The notes under the pieces are model-generated. The model worked only from the letters and a program-made list of their open reading frames with translations. It did no database searches and was not told the origin of the DNA. A stretch of 64,000 nucleotides of DNA from Hymenopellis radicata. Its lineage: Eukaryota > Basidiomycota > Agaricomycetes > Agaricales > Physalacriaceae. Position numbers and translations under genes: made by a program. The stretch spans positions 115,847-179,846 of the forward strand of contig JADNRX010000075.1 in the NCBI GenBank assembly GCA_015501595.1. The letters run 5' to 3'. Positions 11,240-22,400 of the stretch are shown piece after piece; positions within the stretch are counted from its first letter, which is position 1, and the number at the start of each line of letters is the position of its first letter.

Positions 11240-11710
11240 ATGCGCAACATGGGCGACGACCCCCGTGCGAGCGAAAAGCGCATCACCGCCACTACCCGAC
11301 AACTAGAGAGCATGATCCGTCTCTCTGAAGGCCACGCGCGCATGCGCCTGTCCGCCTTTGTGGAAGTCGAAGACGTCAAAGAGGCGTACAGACTGATGCG
11401 GGAGGCGATCAGGACCAGCGTCATGGACCCGAGGACGGGCAAGATTGATATGGGCATGCTCAACACGAGCACTGGGCAGGGACACAGGAAGCTGCGAGAC
11501 GATATGAGGAAGGAGATTTTGAATGTTTTAAATGGCTCGGGTGGCGCGAGGGGCATCAAGTGGCGGACGCGATCAAGGCTTGGGGGGCAGAGTAGCATCA
11601 AGGTGGATGCGGCGGAGTTTACGGAGGTTATTAAGAGTATGGAGAATGAGGGTCTGTTGAAGGTTGTTGGGGAGAGGGAGAAGCGTACGATTAGGAAGAT
11701 TGATGGGTAG
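11240..11710 (+). pseudogene. Isolated C-terminal fragment of MCM4 replicative helicase subunit
   Basis: MCM4 is one of six subunits of the MCM2-7 helicase. This intronless 156-residue frame matches only its C-terminus: KRITATTRQLESMIRLSE (arginine-finger/sensor region), DVKEAYRLMREAI, DPRTGKIDMGMLNT, then the winged-helix end EGLLKVVGEREKRTIRK and a stop. Homology continues upstream of the ATG into YVE (to about 11231) and then stops abruptly at the edge of the duplicated 7TM flank. Everything N-terminal (zinc domain, Walker A/B) is absent, so it cannot be a working helicase. It is most simply a truncated duplicate; expression as a short protein cannot be excluded because the frame is open. 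Confidence 0.8.
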
Positions 11711-12131
11711 TATCCCGTGTGATTTCTGTGGCAAATGTAAAAGTATTTTTCCTTTCCTGGCTGCCGTTCGTGTCCCGTTTGCACGGCTTGAGCTGCCCGT
11801 GCACATATTCCATGACCTTTCGTCCGCGGGGCTGCTTTCATGACGTGAAAAACGTTAGCAAAGGTCAAAGCGACTTGGGAGCGACTTAGCTGCCAAAAAT
11901 CACCGGGAGCTATCAAACATGGAAAGGAATATCGTCAATTTTCTTCTTGAGGGCATCCAATGCATCAGAACTGCGGAAAGCATGCTTCAAGCAACTGGAG
12001 CAGGAGGTACTAGCGTCGACCGCTGCTGCGATGAATTTATGGGTGAATATAGTATCCGTGGAAGGTCAGAGCTCGACATTCGCAAGTTCTACGAATTTGG
12101 TCCACCACGATGCAACCCGATACTACGTACA
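11711..12131. other. Intergenic region between MCM4 fragment and RPAP1
   Basis: 421 bp. An open + frame starting MERNIVNFLLEG (11919) has no recognised domain and is not supported as a gene. The right part is the RPAP1 3' UTR. Confidence 0.4.
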
Positions 12132-15100
12132 CTACATATATAAAGCCACCATCTTCTCCGCAACATCACTAGCACACCATCTCCTAATAAGTGCCATCCT
12201 TTCAGCCTTGACACCCTCTCCCAACTCAAAACACTGCGGAGGAGGAACAACAACGCCGCCCTCCGACCTCTGCGTATAACGCATCACATCCCCAACCACA
12301 TCCGCCGTTCCCTGCCCCACAACGAGGTTAAACAGCTTCTTCGCCTCCTCATCCTCAGCGCCCTTCACCTTATTCAAGTCAGGCCACACACCGCATGAGA
12401 CATGATGCAGCGCAACAAGCCGCGTAAAGCCCTGCGCCGCCCCCGCATCGGTGAACAGAACGCGCAAATACGCCCGGATCATCTCGTTGTTCGTCTCGAC
12501 CGGGTAGAGATACTCCCACAGACCGCCCGCAATCACTGCATCCACAGGAACCCTTACGTTCTTCATCAGATGCCCAAAGTCCACCTAGAGATGCCTGCGG
12601 TAGTCCACAGCATACCGCATGCTCGTCGGCGGCAGGAGCAGCCGCGTGAACAGCGGATGCGCAAAGGACACCGCATCGTACAGCGCGACAAAGTCGGTGT
12701 AATACTGATAGAACGGCGTAGCCCCCAGGAACTGCCTCGCCACCACCTCCAGATCGTCGTCCGCATCCTCGTCCGCGCGCGCATGCTGCAAAGTGAACGG
12801 CGCAACGAGGTCGTCCATCAGCTGCCCGACAACAGCATCGCGGAAAACCTCATCAGTCCCTTTATCATGCTCCTGCTCGTGCTCCAGCATGAACACCTTC
12901 ATGCACCCAAAGACGACCTCGCTCCGGGACATACATGCACTCCCCACCAACGCGGATGCAAAGCGCCGCACGAGCTCCCTTGCCAGCTTCGCCAGCAACA
13001 AGCTCGCGCGCACAATCTCCGTCTCCGACGTATCCCACGTCTCAGGAAAGATCCCTTTGCGCTTGAACGCTGACGCGTCGTGTCCCGAGCGCAAAATGTG
13101 GTCAAGCGGCGCCAATGCCCAGTCGCGCGTGAGCGGCAGCCCAGCGGGTTCCAGTCCGTCGTGAGCAACACAGACGTCGGCACACGCAGTGTTGTCGACT
13201 CCATAATGTATTTGGGAGAAGCGATAACCGGCGCAACGTGCACATCTCCGATGGCTGAACGACGTGTGTGAAGATGGGGAGCAGAACCTCCAGCCCGCCC
13301 CGGTCCCAGATGACCTGCGGAACGACGAGCCCCCGTGGCTTCACCCACTCGCTGTTCACTGCAAGCAGAACATCACCGAGGAGATCGAGCGCGACATCTT
13401 CATCGCCGACACGGAGTCGGAGTATGATAGCAAAAGCTTGCGCCAGCCACATATCATCCGTGGTCCCAGGCAGCCTCCGCGCAAAGCGCAGATACTGCAC
13501 CAATAAAGACGATAACTGTCGACAAAGCACCTCACCATACAAGCCCGCCAAACCCGACTTGTCCGCCATCGACCACACAGGACTCGACACGAGAGACGCG
13601 CACAGCTGGGATATCTCGGGAACAGGGAGATCGAAAGTCGTAGAGCACGCTAGCGACAAGCGCAGTATCGATGCCAATGACGAAGCATACACTGCAGCAT
13701 TCGCCAACGTCGATATCCGCAATGTGTGCTTCAAGACTTCCAGTTCCGTCTTAAGCCCTGCGACCGTAGCACCTATGGTGCATTGGCCCGTCCCACTAGG
13801 CGACTCAAAATCAGCCTTCAACATCGTCAACGCCGCCTCGCGCTCAGCCTCTCCACCGCGAACAGCGTTAACGCGCGCACCCTCCAGCCACGCCGATATA
13901 CACCCCCATATAGCGCTCTGCGTCGACGCCATCCTCAAGGTAATAACGTCTCGAGCCTCCGTACTCAACGCATTAAGCGCCAGCACATCATCACCCCACC
14001 CCCACGCAACAACTCGGCTCCATAATATATCGTGACTAGGACTCGTCCGGTGCGGATCCCGCGCGCATATCATCCACGCTTCCAACAGCGCCGCCCACGC
14101 CTCGACGACTTTCACGTCCCGAGGCTGCCGGATGAGCGCAGCGAAGCCACATGCGTCCCCAGCCGCATCCACAGCTCCTGCGCGTCGGTAGCGGAGTGCG
14201 AGTACAGTCCGTACTTGGCCAACGCGGCGTAGACGCGCAAGGTCCCAATCAGCAAGTCCGGATCAGGCGGCGAGCCAGTTACGAATTTGAGGAGCGCGTC
14301 GGCGGGATCGCATATGGCTTGTGCATTAGACCGGGAAGCGACGACGAGAGTCGTGAGGCATTTCAAGGCGGATGGGATGGAGTCACGGGGAGGAGGAGGA
14401 AGGTGTTGACAATGCCAGCTACCAGACGAGGCGTTTGCACGATGGCTTCTGCGGCGCTGGCCGAATGCTTGGCTATCCGTGTAACAAGGAGAGTAGCTGG
14501 TGCTGATTGGAGGTCAGGTTGCGTTGAGACTCCGTGGTGCCAAAATCGGGCGGAGAGATAACAAGGGGAGCTATCTGAGGAAGGACTTTGTCAAGGGGAA
14601 TTACATCAATGAGTGCAGAAACAGATGGAGCAGGTGAAGAAGTCGTCGAGCCCGGCAGATTTAGCTCGATTTCACCAAACTGGTATTCGAGGTCCTCTAG
14701 ATCAACCTCGAGTGCTGCTATTTCCCGTGTTTCCCAACCAATGAGGCACTGCCAAACCACATCGATACCGCGAGCGCCAACACTGCCCTTTTCTGGTAAC
14801 ACTTCCAAGCCGGCAAATAAAATCCGTTTCAGTAGAGGAAGAGTTTTGGAGGGAATGTCGCGCGATACATCTTGTTCTACGCCAGGACATCCGTCTCTGA
14901 GCCATTTCGCAACACCGACAAGAACACCGAGCATCGCGGCCCTCTGCGCGACCACCGTGGAACGTGCCAGCAAGAAAATGTCGTCTATGGTGTAGCCTGC
15001 ATGGGAACCTTCGGCATGGTGGTGGAGTCCGAGATGAGTAGGTAGGGAGAGAGACTTTGCGCGTGGTATTGGAGTTCCAGAGAGATCAAACCTGACTTGG

Positions 15101-16131
15101 TCAAGCGGAGAAGCATCGCTCGACGGGGTGTCCGATATAGCAGCCTTCATCCATTCAAGGTCTGGATTGGTGGCGGGAGCGGAAGGGAAGTAGCGACGTC
15201 TGATATACTCGGGAGTGCCTTCCTCGGGTTCGGGCTCGGTGTTGTTTTTGACGAGGGGTCCTTTATAGGAACCCAAGGACACGGTCTCGTCATCAGCGGT
15301 AGGCGGGGGAGGGCAAGAAGCGTCTTTCTACGCGGAGACGGAGGTGCAGACTCATAGACATACACATCCTTGGGCGACAGCTCTGCGAACCGTAACTTTC
15401 TTGGGGGACGATTTGGCGTGGATGGACGCGATGTAGCTGCTGATATGGACCTATACGGTGGCGGGGACGCTATAAGATAGACCGAGTCAGAGTGCACGGC
15501 CAGATGAGCCAGTGCTGACTAGCTTTACCTGTTCTATCAGGCTCTTCATCAGTTATAGGCACTTTTGAAGTGTTAATCAAGGAATTTTACAGCAATTGGG
15601 TCCTTACCTTCGGGCAAGCTAACATGTAACGGATCCTTATTAGAAAGTGTATCTGCAGTCAATATTAGTCGTTGAATACGCGGAGAGCAATGCATACACA
15701 CCTAATTCACGTTTTCTCTTCTTCTCTCGCGTCTCCTTCGCTTTCTTCAATATATCTCCAATGTCAGAACCAAACCGCGCAAAAATCTCTTGCTTCTCCT
15801 TTTCTCTCTCTTCGTCCGTCATATTCTCTACCCGACGTTGGTTTTGCCGACCGATTTCATCGCGCCAGTCCTCAGAGACATCGGATTCAATAGACAGTGG
15901 TCCCGGATTGAAGGGTCTATTCTGCGGAACGACAACTGGAACCTCGCGGATTCGTGTCGATGGGCCGGCTATTTTGCTTTCTTCCTCTCGTCGGCGAACG
16001 AAAGCGCTTTTGCTCGTGGAACGGTGCTGAGCGACAGGAAATCCAGACATTCCAGATGATGACGGCAGACGAGGAGCAGCATGGCTGCCGGATGGCGCAC
16101 GCTCGAGGACGGAGCCAACAATAGAGGTCAT
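12132..16131 (-). CDS. RPAP1-like RNA polymerase II-associated protein, frame-broken in this assembly
   Basis: RPAP1 (yeast Rba50) helps assemble and import RNA polymerase II. The N-terminus MTSIVGSVLERAP followed by FPVAQHRSTSKSAFVRRRE and ENMTDEEREKEKQEI is the RPAP1_N region. RVRFDLSGT-like sequence and LPTHLGLHHHAEGSHAGYTI mark RPAP1_C; Trp-rich helical repeats follow to the end. Introns lie near 15700, 15600 and 15520. The frame breaks at about 15304 (GGGGG), 14476, 14388 (GGGG), 14157 (CCCC), 13253 and 13140 (CCC). In each case one extra base restores family-like sequence. In addition, an in-frame TAG at 12585-12587 occupies a position expected to be Trp (YRRHL-stop-VDFGHLMKN). Head-to-head with AP-3 mu, 92 bp apart. 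Functional state is unresolved; sequencing error is more likely than decay for the frameshifts. Confidence 0.82.
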
Positions 16132-16223
16132 CGTGGTGGTGGTTGTAGTTCAAGATCAGCGTGTCACCGGCTCTGTCATCGACCATCAACACGCCGACGG
16201 CCACGATCGCGCGCGACCACTAC

Positions 16224-17375
16224 ATGCCTCTGGATGGCCTCATCATCTTGGACGCCGCCCAGCGACCGATTCTGCAGTCCACAAATGCCGTCCTGTACGA
16301 CCAAGTGAGCGTGCCATGTAACGATATACACCTAGTCTGCGCGCTGTCCCCGCCGACGGATCCACTTCTCGGAATAGCTTTCCTCAATGCCTTCATAAAC
16401 GTCCTCAAGGCATATTTTGGTGATGGCGTCAACGCCGTCGCGCTGCAGGACAACTTTGACGTCGTATATCAGCTCATCGCTGAGAGCCTCGATGCCGGAC
16501 ACCCGCTGACCACCTCCCCGAACGCCCTACGCGACATCGTGACCCCTCCGTCATTACTCAACTCCCTCCTCGGCGGCCAGTCGAATGCCCCAAGCCCTTC
16601 ACCAGTCCTATTCCATGGCGCCGCGCAGGCGTCAGACACGTTAATAACGAGATCTACTTTGACATCGCCGAGACGCTAAAGGCGCTTGTATCCCGGACCG
16701 GAAACACATTATCCTCCTCCGTCCGAGGCAGAATCGACGTTGATTCACGGCTGTCCGGCGTTCCAGATTGCACGTTGACGCTATCGAACCCTTCCTTGAT
16801 CACGCAGCCCGCGTTTCACCCATGCATTCGCCTCGCCAGGTGGTCCAGCCACCAGAGCATGTCCTTCGTACCCCCGATGGCAAGTTTGTCCTAGCCGACT
16901 ATCAGTTGCCTCAGGCGCCGCCCATTCCTATCACGTTGAAGATAACCTCTTCCCCCGGAAAGTTTGAAATCCTTTTGACATCGCGTATGACCACGCATAT
17001 CATGGAAAAGGTCGAACTGGAAATCCCCTTTGGTTCGCCTGTACCAGGCTTACGCGGAATCGGCTCTTCGTGGACCTGGGACGCGCGCTCTCATGTCCTC
17101 CGTTTTGAGATGCCCCAGATTCCCCCCAGTGGACGGTACGCGTTGAAGGCAGAATGGAACCCTGAAGCGACGTGTGTTCTTTTCCATACTTCTTGCCGAC
17201 TCTCGATTAATCTTTCTCACAGACCCTCGCCGGCTCATGTCATCTTGGTCCACTTCTCTGTGTCCTCACATACATTCTCCAGCCTCCGAGTGTCGAAATT
17301 TACTGTCAGTGAGGAGTACACCCCTTCAAGGGCGTAAGGGGAAGAAGCGAGGGTCAAATTGAATGGAGGTGGTAG
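16224..17375 (+). CDS. AP-3 adaptor complex mu subunit
   Basis: The mu subunit binds tyrosine-based sorting signals in the AP-3 coat that carries cargo from Golgi/endosome to the vacuole. Start MPLDGLIILDAAQRPILQS at 16224 is the typical mu N-terminus. The longin part continues with NFDVVYQLIAESLDAGHP and TTSPNALRDIV, then IPWRRAGVRHVNNEIYFDI and RIDVDSRLSGVPDCTL of the MHD. An intron lies near 17173-17222. The C-terminus reads EYTPFKGVRGRSEGQIEWRW once a base is restored. Three breaks need one extra C each, at about 16588-16591, 16871-16875 and 17321-17324. Compared with usual family members about 40-50 residues are missing between RPILQS and the first Cys-rich strand; this may be a missed exon or divergence. 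Confidence 0.85.
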
Positions 17376-17537
17376 GAGAACTTGTCTGCATGTCTAGTAG
17401 ACTGTCGCAACTTATCAGTAAAGCAGAACCGGCTACAGAGAACTACAGAGCTTCCTGTAGATCGCTAGTCCGGTAGAGACTTCCCATCTACACGGTCCTC
17501 TGCGGTTTCCCTGTAGTAAGTAGTCTGTAGTATGCAA
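17376..17537. other. Short CTGTAG/CTACAG-rich spacer before the duplication
   Basis: A 162-bp stretch with repeated CTACAGAG and CTGTAG words immediately left of the duplicated segment. It has no coding signal and may be a scar of an insertion (inference). Confidence 0.35.
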
Positions 17538-17993
17538 ACCATTTGAGTTGTCATTCATGGACGGCAGTTCCTGTTTCCGGCGTTCTCATTTTTGGCATTC
17601 AACGGGTGAGCAGGTCGTGGTATAAGACCTTCCATTACTAAATTCAGTATCAATATTCTGCCAGGATATTCTCAATGTGGGCGCGGCGCCTTCCTAACGC
17701 CCGTCAGCCTCGTGAACAGAAGAAGTCGGCGAACAGGAGCCCAACGCTGCCTGCATTGACGCCGGATAATTCTCCTTGATCGCTTCTGCTCCGTGATGCA
17801 TGCTTTCCGATACTGTCCACTCTGTTTTCGCTGTCATCGCTCTGTACTAAAAGCTGTGAGTATTCCTTTAAAGTTTATGTCATACCATTTCGCCCTTTCA
17901 CTGACTTGATCTGATTCCGAGGAAATGTAAATGAGATTGCTTCGACATGCCTTAAACGTGCCAAAGAGGTGTGGAGTAGTTAAAGCCTAACTT
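17538..17993 (+). repeat. Displaced, decayed copy of the 7TM gene B 3' end
   Basis: Near-identical copy of 10771-11231. It carries the last 7TM exon, stop codon and 3' flank but no upstream exons. Relative to the source it lacks 11 bp in the final exon (after GATATTC), which breaks the frame, and shows small indels downstream. Both copies are in + orientation about 6.8 kb apart, with MCM4 fragment, RPAP1 and AP-3 mu between them. Confidence 0.9.
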
Positions 17994-18173
17994 GCACCCA
18001 TTTTCTGCAACAGCCGAAGATCCTCTATATCGCTTGACGTAATAAAGACGTGGCGTGGATTTTCCATATTGAACAAGACGCTACTAGTACCGGATGCGCC
18101 TTCTTCTGCTCGGGATGGTTGGTCTAGCCATAGGTTCATCGACCTCGTGGCTTTGCTTTCACCTACCTTCATC

Positions 18174-19309
18174 ATGACTAGGCAGTCGGCTGAATACGCT
18201 ATTCAGCGACCCCCTACCTATACGTCGGAGCGACAACATGAGCCTCCGCCTTCTTCACTCAGTCATTCACCCAGTGAATCAGAAAGCTTGGTCTCTGCTC
18301 CTAGTCGACCAAGCTCCCCGCTGCCCTACGACCCCATCCCCCAGGAACCAATGAACCACTATCGTCCTAGGTCAACTTTACCTTACCCTTCTCCACAAGC
18401 AGCAGCTCTCGCAGGGCAGGGATACATTATAACTACATATCCTGATGATGTCCCGACGCGAACACGGCCACTCCCGATACCCTCTTCTGCTCCCGAGTCT
18501 GTAGACTCCGAGGCTGTAGTACGACCGCCGACATCTCCTGTGAAGCTGCAGCGCACCCTCTCCCGTTCGCACCCCATCGTCAGCGTCAACGCGACCAACT
18601 ATGCGTCCATAATGCGCAAGACGCCACACCACAGAAAGCTCCTTTCGTTCAATAGCGCGACTTCCTCGATCAAGGGTTCGTTCACCGTAGATCCCTTCCT
18701 CCACATCCCGGCGGAGCTGCTTCCGCCGCTGAACATCCGGAAGAACGAGACAGAGGCCGACAGGAAGAACCTGCGTCTGGAGGTGGAGAACGGCGGTATT
18801 GACGTCGACATCCATCTGGTCGGCGAGCTGGCACCCAGCTTCCCGTCACCAGCTCCTCGGACTACGCTAAGCCTCGGACTCGCCGGTGGATCGCGCGACA
18901 GCACGTTCCCAATTGTTGCACGCATTGTAAGCTATTGGCCCGCTTGTTTATGTATACGACTGAATTAATTGTTTAGCACACACCAACTGTGACACGTCCG
19001 CCCTTCCATTTGACGGCGAAAGCCACGAACGGCCTCGTGTCGGTTCACCTGCCGCGTTCGTTTCACGGGTTGGTGGTCGTTTCGGTCACGGTGGGCAATC
19101 TGAACAGCCATATAAGTCTATCTTCTGGTATGCTGGAGCAGATGACTATTCTGAACGAAACTGCGCAAACGAGGAGTTATTTTGTGGGTCGGATGGGCGA
19201 CTGGTCGAAGCTGGGAGACAAAGCAGAGCTGATTGTCTACGGCGGTAAGGTGGCTATTCAATACGATGACGAACTCGTACGAAAACGAGGCTGGAGCATA
19301 TTTGGATGA
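18174..19309 (+). CDS. DUF7330-like basidiomycete protein
   Basis: Two exons with one GT-AG intron (about 18928-18977). The first 140 residues are Pro/Ser-rich and disordered. The folded part begins at SIKGSFTVDPFLHIP and continues with LRLEVENGGIDVDIHLVGE and, after the intron, LTAKATNGLVSVHLPRSF, then WSKLGDKAELIVYGGKVAIQ. This alternation of short beta strands fits the agaricomycete DUF7330 family, whose function is unknown. ATG 18174 is the first in frame; the upstream extension of the frame has no ATG. The gene follows the displaced repeat by 180 bp, so its promoter may include duplicated sequence. Confidence 0.7.
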
Positions 19310-19437
19310 TGGACTTTATACTATACAATGTGTTTCTTGGCTAAAGGACAGGACAAACATAGATATATATATATATTCATTCATTGTAACATTAGGTAGT
19401 ACTGTATGTTCGCCTGCTGGATCGGGAGCTGATACCA

Positions 19438-22400
19438 TCATGACATGCAGAACCATTTTCGCCATAGCTTGACTTTACCCTCCTTCGTAACAAGCTTGCT
19501 CTCGGCCTTGGTGCTCGCTAGTGTTGACGTATCCCAAGTTTCTTTCTTCTCGACCTCGACAACGTTGGCGGCAGGAGCAAAGTCTGGCGCTATGGCGAGA
19601 ACTGCATACTCCGTTAAGGAGTATTGTCCAGCGTCGTTCGTGGCAACATTCGGAATCTAAAACGTGAAATAAGTATCGGGTCCGCGTAGGAGGTGAGGTG
19701 AACCTTACTTCATTGATAGGATTAAGAACATCCGTGCCTCCAACTTGTGCAACAGGAGCCCAAACACCTGTAGTTGCAGACTTCAAATTTGTCCAAGCAG
19801 ACGTCTTCAGTGCGTCGTTGTTCAATCTTTCACCGGCGTAAGCCTCGAGCTTCGCATACCACTAAAAGTAGGACACTGAGCATGTCGATACCATAAACTA
19901 TCGACCCACTCACATTTGCGAAGCCACCGCTGTTGAATGTGATTCCATACTTGGCCTGTTTACTGTAGCACACGTTAACACTTGTCCAGAAATCAAGCAG
20001 ACCACTTACTCAGCACTGGAGGCGTTGTAGTAACGACAAAAGTCGACCCATGCAGCGTCGAACTCGGGTTCGTCAGTGATGACCTCCACGGCCTCCATCA
20101 AAAATTCACCGCCCCGAATACCATGGTGAGATGGTAGCTAGTCCGATTGTGAGCTTGTGTATTCGGTCCACGAAGAAACAAGCTCACGTTGCTGTTCCTG
20201 TTAATCCTTCGTCGGTTAGATGAGCTGTTGCCGGGTCCCAGCCGACGGCTGCAGTGTATCCGGTGAATAGTCCGTATTGCATCGCTCCAATGTCATGCTG
20301 AAGGGAGTCAACGACCTGAACGTTATGTGAATGGGGACCAACGAACCATTCCTGTCTTGATGCGGTCCAACCATTTACTGTCGTTCTGAAGACAGCAAGT
20401 GAGTTCGAAGAGTACAAGGGCAGTGTTGCGTATAAGCACTTACAGTCCTTTCCCATTTTACGAACCAGTTCCCGGCCAGTGTAGTCCAATCCGGTCCGAT
20501 TCGTACACGACCAGGAGCCTTCGGAGGGGCCAAAATCTTTCGCAAAGGCTCCCAGGTGACGATGGATGTATCGGCTTGCAGAGAAAAGTCCATGATATCA
20601 CCGATAAGTTCGTCGGCTATCAAGACGTCAAGATGAGATGTCTGAAAAGGACGACAGAGCCTACCAGTCAGATAATAGAACGGTCGCTTAAGGGTACTTG
20701 TTGCAACTCGAGCTTCTTTTGCACCATCGCCCCAATGGGAGACATTGTGCCTACTCCCAAGCCCGGCGAAGGTGCCGGTATGATGGAAGTCGACTTCAGA
20801 GAGGTGCCGTGTCATCGCGTACGCAATGCGGAAAACATCTGCGCGTCCTGTTCTCAAGAATGACATCCAGAGCCAGAGGTCCGTAGCTGTTGAATGTCAA
20901 CTTCAGAGTTACTCCAGCATTCAAAAGCCAATTCACGTACCAAGTTCACCGTTATCCCACGCATAACCACCAACATCGTACCTCCAAGTGTGGCGCGTCT
21001 GGTCATAGGTATGCATAACATCTCCGTAGTTCCAGAAGCCGTAGAATTGTCTTTGTTCGACTTCCTAGGGTGTCGTTCGTTATGAAACCTCAATTTGCAA
21101 CAAGTTCGAACAAGAACGTACTTGCACGTAGAAGTCCAATAACCAACTTTTACGGTCTTCGATATCAGCCGCAGCAGCACTCGACGATGGATCGGGGAGG
21201 GCCCTTCAAGTCGTTAATTAACTATCAACTGTATACCAGCTGAAGACGTACCATCGCCCACCAAACAATCGATGAGACACGTAGAACTCGGGACTGGCGA
21301 CGACTTGAGGAGGGTTTGACTGCAATAATTAAGCACTTTATAACGATTCAAATGAGAAACGTGCCCACCAGGACGGTACCGAACTCCGAAATATCTTCGC
21401 GTGCTGGAGTAGCAGCGACGACTTGCAGAACAGCTTCGTAAGAGCGTCCAATACCGGTAGGATCTGGATCTGGGTTTCCAACGTCTTCGTACGTAAGATC
21501 GAGCTTCAGGCATCAGGTTAATATCGACCGTCAAGATTGAGATATTGGGACTTGGGCTTACTCCATGCGCGACGGTGTCATAATGGCGCATGTCCATTGC
21601 GGGTGCCTGTGTTGTACTGTAAACCTGCGATTGCCAAGAAGAGGCAAGAACCTACCCTTGGACTGTAGGCCCAGAGTGTCACAGTCGCTGAGTCTTGCCC
21701 TGCGTTTCGTATATCCAGTCCACGCGGCGCACCTTGCCAGAAGTCTTTCACACGAAATCAGACTTTACATCCACTCGACCACAGTCACGTACCACGAAGA
21801 CCGAAGAGCGCGCCACCGCCAGTTGCACCGCCAATATAGCCAACACCCGCTGCCTTGTCACCAAAACCAGCGTGGTCGATGAACGACGCGGCCCGCCCTC
21901 CTGCGGAGCGCTTCTTGATCGCATAGTGCGCAGGAGACAATTGGTCGAGCGTGAAGTCTGACCAAACCGGGAGGTCATCAATTCCCGCAGATACAGTTGA
22001 CGGCCAAGCCGACAGAGCGGGCGTCGCTTGACCCTCGAACTGAGGAACCAGCACCGCCGCAGTGGCATCGCGACGTAAACCAGATACCGTACGGACAGCC
22101 TCTCCCCAGACGCCTCCCTCCGACGACACGAAACGCACATGCCGATCTTGAAGTTCGTCTGTAAGGGGAACGTTGATGCTTAGACCCTAAATACAACCTT
22201 AACAGAGTAAGCGGGACTACAGGTGACACGACACGTACCAGCGCTTTGATAAAGTCCTTTGTCTGATCCCCGTCGTAAATAAAGAAGTGCACTATTCTGA
22301 CAGTTGTAGCACCCGCTGACACGTAGAATCGAACAATGAAGGGGAGGAAGTCGTCATGTTCGGCACCTGCATACTTCCCTTCGACCTGTAGACAAGATTG

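Noticed and set aside
11230..11916. 228-codon minus-strand open frame over the MCM4 fragment
   Set aside because: It is antisense to a frame with clear MCM4 motifs; its residues (Ser/Leu/Pro rich) are a shadow.
17987..18175. Minus-strand 62-codon frame between the repeat and the DUF7330-like gene
   Set aside because: No start-to-stop context or family match; treated as promoter sequence.
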